A program made the translations under genes and the position numbers. The notes under the pieces were generated by a model. It was not told the origin of the DNA. It worked only from the letters and a program-made list of their open reading frames with translations, and made no database searches. This document shows, one piece after another, positions 1 to 9,621 of a DNA stretch of 64,000 bases. Position 1 is the stretch's first letter. Each line of letters begins with the position of its first letter. This DNA is from OLB9 sp041392785 (GTDB lineage: Bacteria > Bacteroidota > Bacteroidia > Chitinophagales > Saprospiraceae): positions 124,001 through 188,000 of the forward strand of contig JAWKLK010000003.1 of assembly GCA_041392785.1 (NCBI GenBank), in the 5' to 3' direction.

Positions 1-2
1 GT

Positions 3-404
3 GTTTTAAGCTTTTTCAAAGGATGCTTGATAATGGATCAGCAGAATTTATTGGAGAAAATTGGAGAAAATGCACAACATGGAAGAATTATAAGATTTAC
101 CAATACTGAAAAAATTGTCAGACACAAAGACATCATTACACAAATGATATTCGAAGCCATTGAAATAGAAAAATCTGGAGTAAAATTACCTTCGATCAAT
201 GCAGCAGATTTAGATTTACCTAGCGAATTAAAAGATGCTTTGGACAATGATGTCGCATTGAATGAGGCGTGGTACAAATTGACTTCTGGACGTAAAAAAG
301 GTTATATATTCTACTTTTCAGCCGCAAAACAATCAACAACACGAGTAAGAAGGATAGAAAAATACATTCCACTGATATTAGAAGGAAAGGGCATACATGA
401 TTAG
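3..404 (+). CDS. YdeI/OmpD-associated (OmdA) family protein, 5' partial
   Basis: The frame is open from the left edge, so the N-terminus lies outside the window. The visible part reads FFKGCLI then a GENAQHGRIIRFTN segment, and ends with AWYKLTSGRKKGY, a SAAKQSTTRVRRIEKY segment and LEGKG. This matches the C-terminal half of the YdeI/OmdA family (DUF1801-like fold followed by the OmdA tail). A TTG at 27 or ATG at 33 could be called as a start, but family-like sequence continues upstream of both, so I treat the gene as truncated by the window. The family is poorly characterised; some members are annotated as bacteriocin-protection proteins. aroK follows 15 bp downstream on the same strand. Confidence 0.75.
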   Translation, partial: VLSFFKGCLIMDQQNLLEKIGENAQHGRIIRFTNTEKIVRHKDIITQMIFEAIEIEKSGVKLPSINAADLDLPSELKDALDNDVALNEAWYKLTSGRKKGYIFYFSAAKQSTTRVRRIEKYIPLILEGKGIHD

Positions 405-419
405 ACTTATGATGTATTT

Positions 420-917
420 ATGACAGTTTTTCTCGTAGGCATGCCTGGTTGCGGTAAGACCACAATAGGTAAACTTCTCGCAAAGAGATTAAATATGGCA
501 TTTTTAGATACTGATCAAGTTATTGAAGAAATATATAATATCCGTATTCCATTGATTTTTGAGTTATTTGGTGAAGCGACCTTCCGCAAAATGGAAGATG
601 ATTTAATGCAGGGTTTTAATGAAAATACTATCGTAGTAGCCACAGGAGGAGGATTACCTTGTCATAATTCGCTTGTACACAATCTAAAATCAAAAGGAAC
701 AACAATATTTATAGAACGCAATTTAGAAAACATAGCGCTCGATATCCATGAGAATCACCAGCGACCACTTATTCAGACTACAGATTTCAACACTACTCTA
801 AAAGCAATCCAAGCCATCTATAATCAAAGGATTTCTTGCTATTCTCAGGCGCACTTTAAAGTACACAATAATTCAAAATTAGAACAAGTAGTCGAAGAGA
901 TAATTCAGCTTTTATGA
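420..917 (+). CDS. aroK: Shikimate kinase
   Basis: Phosphorylates shikimate with ATP to shikimate 3-phosphate in the chorismate (aromatic amino acid) pathway; cytoplasmic. The 165-residue length is normal for the family. The P-loop GMPGCGKTT is at residues 7-15, the LDTD substrate/metal segment is near residue 30, the FRKMED segment supplies the shikimate-binding Arg, the GGG glycine triplet is near residue 77, and the lid-type RPLI sequence is near residue 116. The ATG at 420 gives the usual N-terminus starting just before the first strand. It sits 15 bp after the YdeI-family gene and converges on gpsA. Confidence 0.93.
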   Translation: MTVFLVGMPGCGKTTIGKLLAKRLNMAFLDTDQVIEEIYNIRIPLIFELFGEATFRKMEDDLMQGFNENTIVVATGGGLPCHNSLVHNLKSKGTTIFIERNLENIALDIHENHQRPLIQTTDFNTTLKAIQAIYNQRISCYSQAHFKVHNNSKLEQVVEEIIQLL

Positions 918-926
918 TTTTTTCTT

Positions 927-1952
927 TTACAAATAATCAACATCAACTGCGTATTCATCATCCATAAGAAAATCTAATCCACGTCGCATATCAAATCCTT
1001 CAAAAACTACTTTATACAGGACGTGGACAATAGGAAGGTTTAATTTCTCGTGGGTCGCCAGTTGATAAATGATATTTAAGGTTCGCACACCTTCTACCAC
1101 TTCTGCGGTTGTGGACAAAATATGGTTTAATGACTCACCTGATGCGAATCTTTTTCCAAATGTATAGTTTCTACTATCCTCTGAAGTAGCAGTGGCTATG
1201 AGATCTCCGATACCTGCTACACCAAGATAAGCAGTATTAGATGTACCCATCGCGACACCAAAGTACACCATCTCTCTTAATCCTCTAGTGATAAGCAGTG
1301 ATTGCATATTTTTTCCCATACCCATACCAGCCAATATACCAGAAGCAAGTGCAATAATATTTTTAAAAGCGCCAGCTATCTCAGCAGCTCTCAAGTCATA
1401 CGAACCAAATGCAAAAAATTTCTTACTTCCTAGTGCCTTTTGACCTTTTTGGATTACTTCATCATACTCTGATGCAATCACGGTTGCCGCAGGCTGACCG
1501 TTCAGTATTTCCTTTGCTAAATTAGGGCCAGATAGACACCCTACTCTAATGACATTACTTTCTTGTTTGATCACATCCGTCATTGTATAAACCTTATCTC
1601 GTGTGATTTTGGCTTTCATGATGTCTTCATTTGGCCCAAGTTTCACATCTAACCCCTTAGTACATTGTATCATTACATGTGCGGGAGTGAGAAACCTATT
1701 TAAATCTTTCATCATGCCACGAAATGATGAAGAAGGAACAACTGCAAAAAGTAGTTCACATTGCGTGGCTACATCAGACAAGTTGGTAGTGGCTTTGACA
1801 TTAGTACGTAGCGGATACCCATTTGATGTATGTAAGGTATTGATTTCATGCACAAGGGATTCCTGGCGCGCATATACTAAAACTGAGCTATTTCTTGATA
1901 TAACCTTCGTTAGCGTTGTTCCAAAACTACCTGCACCAATGATGCCTATCAT
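927..1952 (-). CDS. gpsA: NAD(P)H-dependent glycerol-3-phosphate dehydrogenase
   Basis: Reduces dihydroxyacetone phosphate to sn-glycerol 3-phosphate, the backbone precursor of phospholipids. The N-terminal Rossmann motif GIIGAGSFGTTL starts at residue 3. The GCLSGPNLAKEI segment and the C-terminal catalytic region AGAFKNIIALASGI with its Lys are present, followed by the family sequence GVAGIGDLIATATSEDSRN and VVEGVRT. The 341-residue length is typical. Its start lies only 2 bp after the yidC stop, so the two are almost certainly co-transcribed, joining a membrane-lipid precursor enzyme to the membrane protein insertase. Confidence 0.95.
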   Translation of the reverse strand: MIGIIGAGSFGTTLTKVISRNSSVLVYARQESLVHEINTLHTSNGYPLRTNVKATTNLSDVATQCELLFAVVPSSSFRGMMKDLNRFLTPAHVMIQCTKGLDVKLGPNEDIMKAKITRDKVYTMTDVIKQESNVIRVGCLSGPNLAKEILNGQPAATVIASEYDEVIQKGQKALGSKKFFAFGSYDLRAAEIAGAFKNIIALASGILAGMGMGKNMQSLLITRGLREMVYFGVAMGTSNTAYLGVAGIGDLIATATSEDSRNYTFGKRFASGESLNHILSTTAEVVEGVRTLNIIYQLATHEKLNLPIVHVLYKVVFEGFDMRRGLDFLMDDEYAVDVDYL

Positions 1953-1954
1953 AT

Positions 1955-3826
1955 TTACTTCTTGGACTTGGCTCTTTGATCTTGAATAGCCTGCTGCTGT
2001 TTCATGGCTTCCTCCAACTTGGATTGAAACAAACTCTTCTTTTTTGGCTTATCCTTTTCCTTCAATAATTCAGCCCTGATTTTACTCTCATCAAAAATAT
2101 AATTTTTTGTAACCACAGTCTGAATAATATTTATCAAATTACTGAAAAACATGTATGCAGTAAGTCCTGATGCATAATTGTTAAAGAATGCGAGGAACAT
2201 TATTGGCATCAAATATTGTACATATTTCATCGCTGGGTTGGAAGTTAAGTCTACATTTTGCATATTATAATACGTATAGACAATAGTAGAAACTGCCCAC
2301 AACAAAGTAAATAAACTTATATGTGCCCCAAAAAACGGAATTTCGAATGGCAAATAAAAAAGCACGTCAAATGATGACAAATCTGTAGCCCATAAAAATG
2401 GTTCCTGTCGGAAAGTGATAGATGCAGGAAAAAATCTAAACAACGCATACCAAATCGGCATTTGCAGGAGCATAGGCATACATCCTCCAAAGGGACTTAC
2501 GCCATATTCTCTGTAGATCTTCATCGTTTCCACCTGTTGTTTTTGTAAATCATCTTTGTATTTTTCCTTCAGATGTGCCAACTCGGGCTTAAGGGCTCCC
2601 ATTTTAGCTTGAGAGTATAATGTCTTATACATCAAAGGATAAAGTACCATTTTTATCACTAATATCAAAATAAGAATCACGATTCCTTTGCTGCTAATGA
2701 ATCCACTCAAGAAATCAAAAAATGGTCGAATAACCCACCTATTTATTGTGCCAAAAATACTTGACCCAAAAGGAATTACTTCATCTAAGTCATTGTCAAA
2801 AGCTGCAAGTCTTTTGAATTCATTTGGCCCCACATACAATTTCATATCAAACGACCCATTATCCCAAGATTGGAATGGCAAATTAAGATTGGAAGTGACT
2901 ACTTTCACGTAATCACTATTTTTCAAATCAGTTTTCTTTGTAGACTGAATGCCTCCTTCAAAAGACGTATTAGTCGCTGCCATCAGCGATGTATTAAAAA
3001 ACTGATTGGTATGCGAAACCCATTGTAATGATTTAGTTCCTAAGTCGTCACTATCATCAGAAGTACAACTACAATAATTTCTTCTTTCTCCTGATTCCTT
3101 GTAATAGACAGTGGAATAATTCTGTTCATATTGTTCTCCTCTTTCATATTTCATCAGATGATTTTCCCAAAAAAGTGGTAGTTTTTTGGCAGCACCATCA
3201 ATAGTTCCTTGTAATTGATTTGTTTTTACCGTATAATTAATAGTGTAGCTATTTGGCTCTAATGTATAAATTTGTTCAAAATTTCCGACAAGCGCAGGTG
3301 CAGTCAATGTCAAAGTATTACCTTGAATTTTTCCAGAAAAGTACAAATCTCCCGTAGAAATTTGTTTCCCTTGGAGTGGTAATAGATATTCAAACTTATT
3401 TCTAGGACTTGACAGCAGGGATATCGGTTTCTTTGTTGCTACATTATTCGAATCATAAGTTGTAACATAGTGCTCTTTTAATACTGCATCTTTAATAAAG
3501 CCACCTTTTGAAGCAAATGTAATTTTTATCAATTCATTTTCAAGTACAAAGGTATCTTGATTTGGATTAGCAGCATTAGCAAAGGCTCCGAATTTAGCAC
3601 TATTCTGGATTTGAGACAAAGAGTCAGAAATTTGTGCAGTAACTTGCTGATGTAAAGTTGACAAAGCTAATGAGTCGACTACATCTGCATTTTGGGATGC
3701 TAAACCTAAAGAATCTTTAGCCATTTTGGCTTTTTCCAATTCTTCTTGCGTTGGTTGCATTGTCCTCAGCCACAAAAATAATGTAATTGAAATTAATAGT
3801 ATACCAATAAATTGATTGCGTTCCAT
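1955..3826 (-). CDS. yidC: Membrane protein insertase YidC
   Basis: Inserts and folds inner-membrane proteins, alone or with Sec. The 623 residues show an N-terminal membrane helix (MERNQFIGILLISITLFLW), a large periplasmic beta domain of about 300 residues, and the conserved C-terminal insertase core from about residue 355. The core includes the amphipathic KPELAHLKEKYKDD helix and the YGVSPFGGCMPMLLQMPIW segment, and it ends in a Lys-rich tail. This is the Gram-negative Bacteroidota architecture. An unusual Cys-Ser-Cys/Asp patch (CSCTSDDSDD) sits in the periplasmic domain. It is the first gene of a two-gene unit with gpsA, and a good -7 element lies 24-31 bp upstream of its ATG. Confidence 0.95.
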   Translation of the reverse strand: MERNQFIGILLISITLFLWLRTMQPTQEELEKAKMAKDSLGLASQNADVVDSLALSTLHQQVTAQISDSLSQIQNSAKFGAFANAANPNQDTFVLENELIKITFASKGGFIKDAVLKEHYVTTYDSNNVATKKPISLLSSPRNKFEYLLPLQGKQISTGDLYFSGKIQGNTLTLTAPALVGNFEQIYTLEPNSYTINYTVKTNQLQGTIDGAAKKLPLFWENHLMKYERGEQYEQNYSTVYYKESGERRNYCSCTSDDSDDLGTKSLQWVSHTNQFFNTSLMAATNTSFEGGIQSTKKTDLKNSDYVKVVTSNLNLPFQSWDNGSFDMKLYVGPNEFKRLAAFDNDLDEVIPFGSSIFGTINRWVIRPFFDFLSGFISSKGIVILILILVIKMVLYPLMYKTLYSQAKMGALKPELAHLKEKYKDDLQKQQVETMKIYREYGVSPFGGCMPMLLQMPIWYALFRFFPASITFRQEPFLWATDLSSFDVLFYLPFEIPFFGAHISLFTLLWAVSTIVYTYYNMQNVDLTSNPAMKYVQYLMPIMFLAFFNNYASGLTAYMFFSNLINIIQTVVTKNYIFDESKIRAELLKEKDKPKKKSLFQSKLEEAMKQQQAIQDQRAKSKK

Positions 3827-3849
3827 TATAACTTTTAGAAAAATTTGCG

Positions 3850-3857
3850 CAAATGTA
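3850..3857 (-). promoter_or_regulatory. Candidate Bacteroidota -7 promoter element for yidC
   Basis: On the minus strand this reads TACATTTG, an exact match to the Bacteroidota housekeeping -7 consensus TAnnTTTG, and it lies a little upstream of the yidC ATG. I see no clear TTG/TTTG -33 element at 17-21 bp, so the call rests on one element only. Confidence 0.4.
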
Positions 3858-4124
3858 CGATTTGAAAATGAATAATATGTTAAGAATCATCTTTACCGAA
3901 TGTCATTAATCTCTAGTTCGGATAAAAATTCTATGAATTTGTAAATATTTCGGACTAAAACAGCTTTTCTGTTTCACCTACTTTTTAATCCAAATTTCCA
4001 AAATTGTAAGAGACTATTGATACGAAACAAAGATTTTACATAAAATTAATTTGATTAGTTATTAAGCAAATTCATGAGAATATTTACCTTTACATTTTTA
4101 TATCAATGATTTACCACAACTTAT

Positions 4125-6863
4125 ATGAGGATATATTTTTACCTTCCATTGGTTTTATTAGCCTTCACTACGCAAACAACTTTTGGTCAAACAATAACCG
4201 GTAAAATAATAGATACAAAAACCAATCTGGAGGCACCTGCACTTCAGTTGAAATTAAAACCAACACAAGAACTCATTTATACCAATGCTACAGGGAATTT
4301 TGAAGTATTTGCTCCAAGCGCTGGAAATTATCAACTTGTGGCTATCTATGGAAATAAAGAGGTCTTAGTATCTGAAGTCATAGTGCAAAGCGAGAATATT
4401 GCCCTTGGAACTTTGAGGGTAGAATTACCTGCTGTGGATTTTGCCTCATCCGAAATAAGCCAACTTGATCTTTCAGATTTGAGTGGCGATGAAGCTGATG
4501 ACGGCTTTTCCAGTGCATTGTCTGCTGGTAGAGATCCCTTCACAAATGCTTCTGCCTATAATCTGAGCAATCTGAGATTCAGATCAAGAGGATATTATAA
4601 TGAAGATCAGGAAGTCTTACTCAATGGAATGATTATGAATGACCAAGATGATGGCCGTGTTTTGTGGAATGCTTGGAGTGGTTTAAATGACGTGTTCAGA
4701 AACCAAACGCCAATTCTAAATCTTGCGTCAAATGATTATACCTTCGGTGGTATAGGAGGTGCCACAAATATAGACATTCGCGCTTCGCGTCAGAGAAAAC
4801 AGAAGAAAGCTGTTTATAGCTTGTCCAACAGGAATTACACCCACAGAGCAATGTTTACCTATGCTACGGGAAAAAAACAAAATGGATGGGCTTTTGCAGC
4901 TTCAGCATCTCATAGATTCGGCTCCGGATATCAACCTGGTACCTATTTTCAAGGTACTTCTTATTTCCTCGCCGTGGACAAAGCTTTAAATAATGCACAT
5001 TCACTGGGATTAGTTGTTTTGGGTTCACCACAAATAAGAGGACGAGGGCTCGCTACCGTACAAGAAGTATACAATTTGACAAATGATAATTATTTTAACT
5101 CCGCATGGGGATATCAGAATGGAAAGGTGAGAAATAGTAGAGAATACAGAATCCACCAACCCGTGATGCTTTTGACTCATGACTGGAAAATTAATACTAA
5201 ATCTACTGTTTCCACAACTTTCGGGACGATGCAAGGGACCTTTGCCTCTACCAACCTAGACTGGTATCAAGCACCTGATCCACGTGCTGATTATTACAGA
5301 AAGCTGCCAAGTTTTGGAGAAACAGATGAAATCTCTCAATCTCTTACGGATTACTATGCATCAAATTCTGACAATTTATTGGTGGATTGGCAGAGATTAT
5401 ATGACGCGAATGCATCTAGACAATATACAATCTACGATGTGGATGGTATAGAAGGCAATAACATATCAGGAAAGCTTGCGGCATACACTTTGGTGGAGGA
5501 TCATTTTGATTCAGAAAAGTATTCATTGACATCTGTGATAAATTCTGTTTTGTCTTCTAGGTATACTTTTTCAGGTGGTATTCAGGCACTAAGTGAAATA
5601 GTACATAATTATAGAAAATTGGATGATCTCTTAGGAGCTGATTTTTATATCAATTATGATAAGTTTGCAGATAGACTCGTGATAACAAACCCAAATGCAG
5701 TCCAAAATGACCTTAATCATCCAAATGGTTTGGTTTATGAAGGTGATATTTATGGCTATAATTACGATCTTCACACCAATAAGTTATCATCTTGGGGCCA
5801 ATTGGCATATACCGGCAAGAAGTTTGACTATTTTGGTGCTGCGCAAATTACATATCAATTTTTTTACAGAGATGGGAAAATGAAAAATGGTAAGTTTCCT
5901 GATAATTCTTATGGAAAAGGAAATGTTCATGATTTTTTAAATTTTGGATTAAAAGGAGGTGTTTCGTATAAGTTTAGTGGACGTGATTATTTCCAAATCA
6001 ATGCTTCTTATAGAACAAGAGCTCCTTTTGCTACAGATGCTTTACTCTCTACACGTACAAGAGATCAAATCGTGAGCAATGCTGAATCTGAAAAAATCAC
6101 AAGTGCTGAAGCAACATATTTACATTTAAGTCCAAGTTTAAAAGGTAGAATGACAGCATTTTACACCAAATTCCAAGATCAAATCAATAACATTACTTTT
6201 TATCTTGATTCTGATCAAACTTTTGGCAATTTGACGAGTACTGGGATCGGAAAACAGCATATGGGCGTTGAAGCAGGATTTGAAAAGAAACTCAATTCAA
6301 CCTTTACTGCCTTAGTTGCTGGCTCTATTGGAGAGTACATTTATACTACAAGACCTACTGCTACTATCACGTATGACAATAGCAACTACTCTTATGAAAC
6401 TACACTTTATTTAAAAAATTATTATGTGCCAGGTATCCCGCAAACCGCAGGAACAGTTGGACTTACATACAATGCTCCTTCTTTCTGGTTTATAAATGTC
6501 AACTTTAATTATTTTGATAATCATTATGTGGATATGAATCCTTTACGACGTACTGATTTAGCAGTAAGCGATATCCACCCTACATTCCAATCCGAACAGT
6601 TCAATGCCATAATCGGACAAGAAAAACTAGATGATGGATATACACTTGATTTATTTGGAGGAAAATCTTGGCGAATAAAACAAGGCCAATTTTTAGCTCT
6701 GAATGTCAGCGTGGGCAATATTTTAAATAATACAAAAATCCGAATTGGTGGTCGTGAACAATTAAGATTTGATTTTCAAGATAAAAATGTTGAGAAATTT
6801 CCACCAAGATATTTTTATGCTTACGGCATCAATTATAATTTAAATATTAGTTATAGATTTTAA
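4125..6863 (+). CDS. TonB-dependent outer-membrane receptor with carboxypeptidase-regulatory-like N-domain
   Basis: Begins with a signal peptide (MRIYFYLPLVLLAFTTQTTFG), then a CarboxypepD_reg-like beta domain at about residues 23-100 (ITGKIIDTKTNLEAPALQLKL). A divergent plug follows, including LLNGMIMNDQDDGR and GGIGGATNIDIR. The remaining roughly 650 residues alternate aromatic-rich beta strands and end in the aromatic terminus ISYRF expected of an outer-membrane barrel. The substrate cannot be read from sequence. It lies 11 bp upstream of a DUF5689 lipoprotein, which is the likely surface partner, in an arrangement resembling but not homologous to SusC/SusD. Confidence is high for the class and low for the cargo. 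Confidence 0.88.
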   Translation: MRIYFYLPLVLLAFTTQTTFGQTITGKIIDTKTNLEAPALQLKLKPTQELIYTNATGNFEVFAPSAGNYQLVAIYGNKEVLVSEVIVQSENIALGTLRVELPAVDFASSEISQLDLSDLSGDEADDGFSSALSAGRDPFTNASAYNLSNLRFRSRGYYNEDQEVLLNGMIMNDQDDGRVLWNAWSGLNDVFRNQTPILNLASNDYTFGGIGGATNIDIRASRQRKQKKAVYSLSNRNYTHRAMFTYATGKKQNGWAFAASASHRFGSGYQPGTYFQGTSYFLAVDKALNNAHSLGLVVLGSPQIRGRGLATVQEVYNLTNDNYFNSAWGYQNGKVRNSREYRIHQPVMLLTHDWKINTKSTVSTTFGTMQGTFASTNLDWYQAPDPRADYYRKLPSFGETDEISQSLTDYYASNSDNLLVDWQRLYDANASRQYTIYDVDGIEGNNISGKLAAYTLVEDHFDSEKYSLTSVINSVLSSRYTFSGGIQALSEIVHNYRKLDDLLGADFYINYDKFADRLVITNPNAVQNDLNHPNGLVYEGDIYGYNYDLHTNKLSSWGQLAYTGKKFDYFGAAQITYQFFYRDGKMKNGKFPDNSYGKGNVHDFLNFGLKGGVSYKFSGRDYFQINASYRTRAPFATDALLSTRTRDQIVSNAESEKITSAEATYLHLSPSLKGRMTAFYTKFQDQINNITFYLDSDQTFGNLTSTGIGKQHMGVEAGFEKKLNSTFTALVAGSIGEYIYTTRPTATITYDNSNYSYETTLYLKNYYVPGIPQTAGTVGLTYNAPSFWFINVNFNYFDNHYVDMNPLRRTDLAVSDIHPTFQSEQFNAIIGQEKLDDGYTLDLFGGKSWRIKQGQFLALNVSVGNILNNTKIRIGGREQLRFDFQDKNVEKFPPRYFYAYGINYNLNISYRF

Positions 6864-6874
6864 TTCCAAATAAA

Positions 6875-8914
6875 ATGAAAAGATTTTTTCCATTAATTGC
6901 AGCTTTTATACTTTTAAATTTCAGTTCTTGCTTAGAGAGAGACTTTGATTCTCCACCTTCCAATCTTGTTGAAGTAAATGAAGATCAAATCATCACTATT
7001 GATAAACTTTTTGAAAGTCTTCAAGCTGGACAGGTTAATACCATTTCAGATGATTTTTATATCAATGGTGTTGTGGTAGCAGATGACAGATCAGGTAATT
7101 TTTATAAAACTTTGATTATTGAAGATTTACGAGGTGAATTGGGTATTTCAGTAAGTATAGACGAAAATGAATTGCACGCTTTGTATCCAGTTGGACAAGA
7201 AGTGTATATTGCCTTGAGTGGCTTAGGAATAGGTTATTACAACAATTTACCCACACTAGGTATAAAAGATGGAACTAATGTAGCAAGAATACCTCCAGCA
7301 TTAGTAAAAAGCATTCTATTACGAGGTAAATCAGGCTTGGAAGTTTTACCGAGAACAGTAAATGTGGGAGACTTATCTTCTGACCATCTGAATACTCTCA
7401 TAGAACTGGATGGATTTCAATTTGAAAACCCATCAACTACCTATGCAGATCAAGTCAACCAAACCACAGTCAATCAAACAATCAAAAATTGTACTGGTAG
7501 TTCCCTGATTCTTAGAAATAGTGGATTTGCCGATTTTGCAGGTTTTCCTGTTCAGGCAGGTAATGGAAAAATAACAGCTGTATACTCTGTATATAGATCT
7601 GATGCGCAATTATTTATAAGAGACACAACAGATCTAAAATTTTATGGTGACAGATGTGGTCAAGGCGGCTCATTAATCTCTATTAAAGATTTAAGAAATC
7701 TATACAAAGGTACAGCACTGAGTATGGAATCAGGATATGTTCAAGGCATAGTTATTTCTGATATTGCAAATAAAAATATCAATGATAGGAATATTGTAGT
7801 TCAAGAAGGAGAAGATGGCATCTTGTTAAGATTTCAATCTGCCATCAACATACCATTAGGAAGTGAAGTGAAAGTAAATTTAGCAGGTGGATCACTCGAA
7901 GAATTCAGAACCTTATTACAGGTTCAAAACTTGACTAATTCTAATGTAGAAATTCTTAGCGGAAGTAAAAATGTAGCACCAAAAACACTCACTATCTCCC
8001 AAGTTACTACTGCACTTCATGAATCGACCTTATTAAAATTGGAAAATGTTACTTTTACATCTGGTTCAAAATTTAGCGACTCTCCAAAGATTAGCGATGC
8101 CACAGGTGAAATTACATTATACACGCTTTCTGCAGCTACATTCGCTGGTAAGGCATTGCCTTCTGGTGCGGTAACTGTGGTGGGATATTTATCTGAATTT
8201 GATGGTACTCCGCAATTACAAATTAGAAATGAAAATGATATTACCGGAGGTGGACCGTGTGATTCTTCAAATCCAAACGCAGATTGTGATGGTGATGGAA
8301 GTTTGAATGGTAATGATTGCGCTCCAAATGATGCGGCTATTTACCCTGGTGCTCCATGTAATGATGGAGATCCAAATACAGTAAACGACACTTACAATGC
8401 TTCTTGCACTTGTACTGGCACCGTTGCAGGAAACGGATTCACAGAAACCTTTAGCTCTCAAACCGATAATAAAGCCATTTCTTTGTCTGGTTGGGAAAAT
8501 GTAGCACCACAAGGCACTAGGACATGGTTGGCAAAAACTTTCGACGGAAATATTTATGCACAAGCCACTGCGTTCAATGATGCGTCAGCCACAATGGAAA
8601 CATGGCTTATCACACCAGTTATAAATGTTAGCCAAGCCAATACTCTGTCATTTGAATCAGCCAAAGCATTTTGGGTCCATGATGGTCTTTCAGTATGGGC
8701 AACTACAAACTATACTGGCGACCCAAGCACCACTACATGGCAGAAAATAAATGCAAAATTGGCACAAAATGCTGATGATGACCATACATTTATTCCGTCT
8801 GGAGACATAGATTTGACACCTTTTGGGACAAACATTCGTATTGGTTTCAAATATGAAGGCTCGAAGGCTGCAAACACTACAACATTTAGAATTGATAATA
8901 TTACTGTGAAATGA
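6875..8914 (+). CDS. DUF5689 lipoprotein with metal-binding (MopE-like) and choice-of-anchor-J-like regions
   Basis: A lipoprotein signal ends in LNFSSC, giving Cys19. Residues of about 45-260 match the DUF5689 pattern (ISDDFYINGVVVADDRSGNFYK, YVAL-type strands, ending near FYGDRC). A second OB-like copy follows at about 270-450 (GYVQGIVISD and later GYLSEFDGTPQLQIRN). Residues of about 470-515 are Cys/Asp/Asn rich (DCDGDGSLNGNDCAPNDAA), like thrombospondin-3/MopE calcium or metal-binding repeats. The C-terminal 155 residues resemble a choice-of-anchor J jelly roll (ITPVINVSQANTLSFESAKA). Probably the exposed partner of the upstream TonB receptor. DUF5689 genes sometimes lie near secreted nucleases, but none is seen here. 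Confidence 0.85.
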   Translation: MKRFFPLIAAFILLNFSSCLERDFDSPPSNLVEVNEDQIITIDKLFESLQAGQVNTISDDFYINGVVVADDRSGNFYKTLIIEDLRGELGISVSIDENELHALYPVGQEVYIALSGLGIGYYNNLPTLGIKDGTNVARIPPALVKSILLRGKSGLEVLPRTVNVGDLSSDHLNTLIELDGFQFENPSTTYADQVNQTTVNQTIKNCTGSSLILRNSGFADFAGFPVQAGNGKITAVYSVYRSDAQLFIRDTTDLKFYGDRCGQGGSLISIKDLRNLYKGTALSMESGYVQGIVISDIANKNINDRNIVVQEGEDGILLRFQSAINIPLGSEVKVNLAGGSLEEFRTLLQVQNLTNSNVEILSGSKNVAPKTLTISQVTTALHESTLLKLENVTFTSGSKFSDSPKISDATGEITLYTLSAATFAGKALPSGAVTVVGYLSEFDGTPQLQIRNENDITGGGPCDSSNPNADCDGDGSLNGNDCAPNDAAIYPGAPCNDGDPNTVNDTYNASCTCTGTVAGNGFTETFSSQTDNKAISLSGWENVAPQGTRTWLAKTFDGNIYAQATAFNDASATMETWLITPVINVSQANTLSFESAKAFWVHDGLSVWATTNYTGDPSTTTWQKINAKLAQNADDDHTFIPSGDIDLTPFGTNIRIGFKYEGSKAANTTTFRIDNITVK

Positions 8915-9510
8915 GTCTATTTAGTTATCCTTTAAAGTTTGAATTCAAAGTCCTGACTTTTGCTCCACAATTTTCAGTAACAGATTCGAATGGGCAAGAA
9001 ATATTCTATGTCCATCAAAAACTTTTTAAGTTGAAAGAAGATATTAGTGTCTTCAGTAATAAATCGAAAGCAGATTTAATATACAAAATCAAAGCAGACA
9101 AGTGGATAGATTGGTCAACCTCATATGTATTTACCAATGTAAAAGACGGAAATTTTATAGGTAGAGTTGGAAGAAAGGGAATGAAATCATTGTGGAAAGC
9201 AACATACGAAATTTTTGATGAACAAAATACACCAGATTTTAAAGTTCAAGAAGGCAATGGGTTTGTCAAAATTATGGATGGATTAATCGGAGAAATTCCT
9301 ATTTTAGGTTTTTTCTCAGGATATATTTTCAACCCTCAGTACCATATTTCAAATAAATTGGGTGAGAAAATAGCGACGTTTTCAAAAGAACCTTCAATGC
9401 TGGGGACAACATTCAAGCTTAGCGATGTGCACGGACTCTCAAAAGATGAAGAGTTAAGGGTCGTATTGAGTTTAATTATGATGGTATTTTTGGAGAGGAC
9501 AAGAGGATAA
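8911..9510 (+). CDS. LURP-one-related / Tubby-like fold protein
   Basis: Overlaps the previous stop by 4 bp (ATGA), so it is translationally coupled to the DUF5689 gene. The 199 residues have no signal peptide and follow the LURP-one (LOR) pattern: a beta-rich protein with FAPQFSVTDSNGQEIFYVHQKLFKLKEDISVFSN, a WIDWSTSY segment, GRVGRKG and the later hydrophobic GEIPILGFFSGYIFNPQYHI helix-like segment. LOR proteins share the Tubby C-terminal fold. Their bacterial function is not established, and why one is coupled to an outer-membrane uptake pair is unclear. The family call is moderately secure. Confidence 0.7.
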   Translation: MSLFSYPLKFEFKVLTFAPQFSVTDSNGQEIFYVHQKLFKLKEDISVFSNKSKADLIYKIKADKWIDWSTSYVFTNVKDGNFIGRVGRKGMKSLWKATYEIFDEQNTPDFKVQEGNGFVKIMDGLIGEIPILGFFSGYIFNPQYHISNKLGEKIATFSKEPSMLGTTFKLSDVHGLSKDEELRVVLSLIMMVFLERTRG

Positions 9511-9613
9511 TCTCGACAAAAGATAGTAGAATCAACCCATGGAAAAATAAAATTTATTCCAAATATGTCTTTTTTTCTTAAAGCTTGCGTCTAAGAAAAC
9601 ATAACCAAAATAA

Positions 9614-9621
9614 TAATTTTG
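9614..9621 (+). promoter_or_regulatory. Candidate -7 promoter element ahead of the FecI-type sigma gene
   Basis: Reads TAATTTTG, an exact TAnnTTTG match. It overlaps the TTG at 9619 that would otherwise be the first possible start of the sigma gene. If the element is real, transcription starts near 9628 and translation starts further inside the gene. No convincing -33 element was found. Confidence 0.35.

Noticed and set aside
8260..8420. Dockerin or cellulosome module in the DUF5689 protein
   Set aside because: The Cys/Asp/Asn repeat lacks the paired dockerin F-hand pattern and fits thrombospondin-3/MopE-like metal-binding repeats better.
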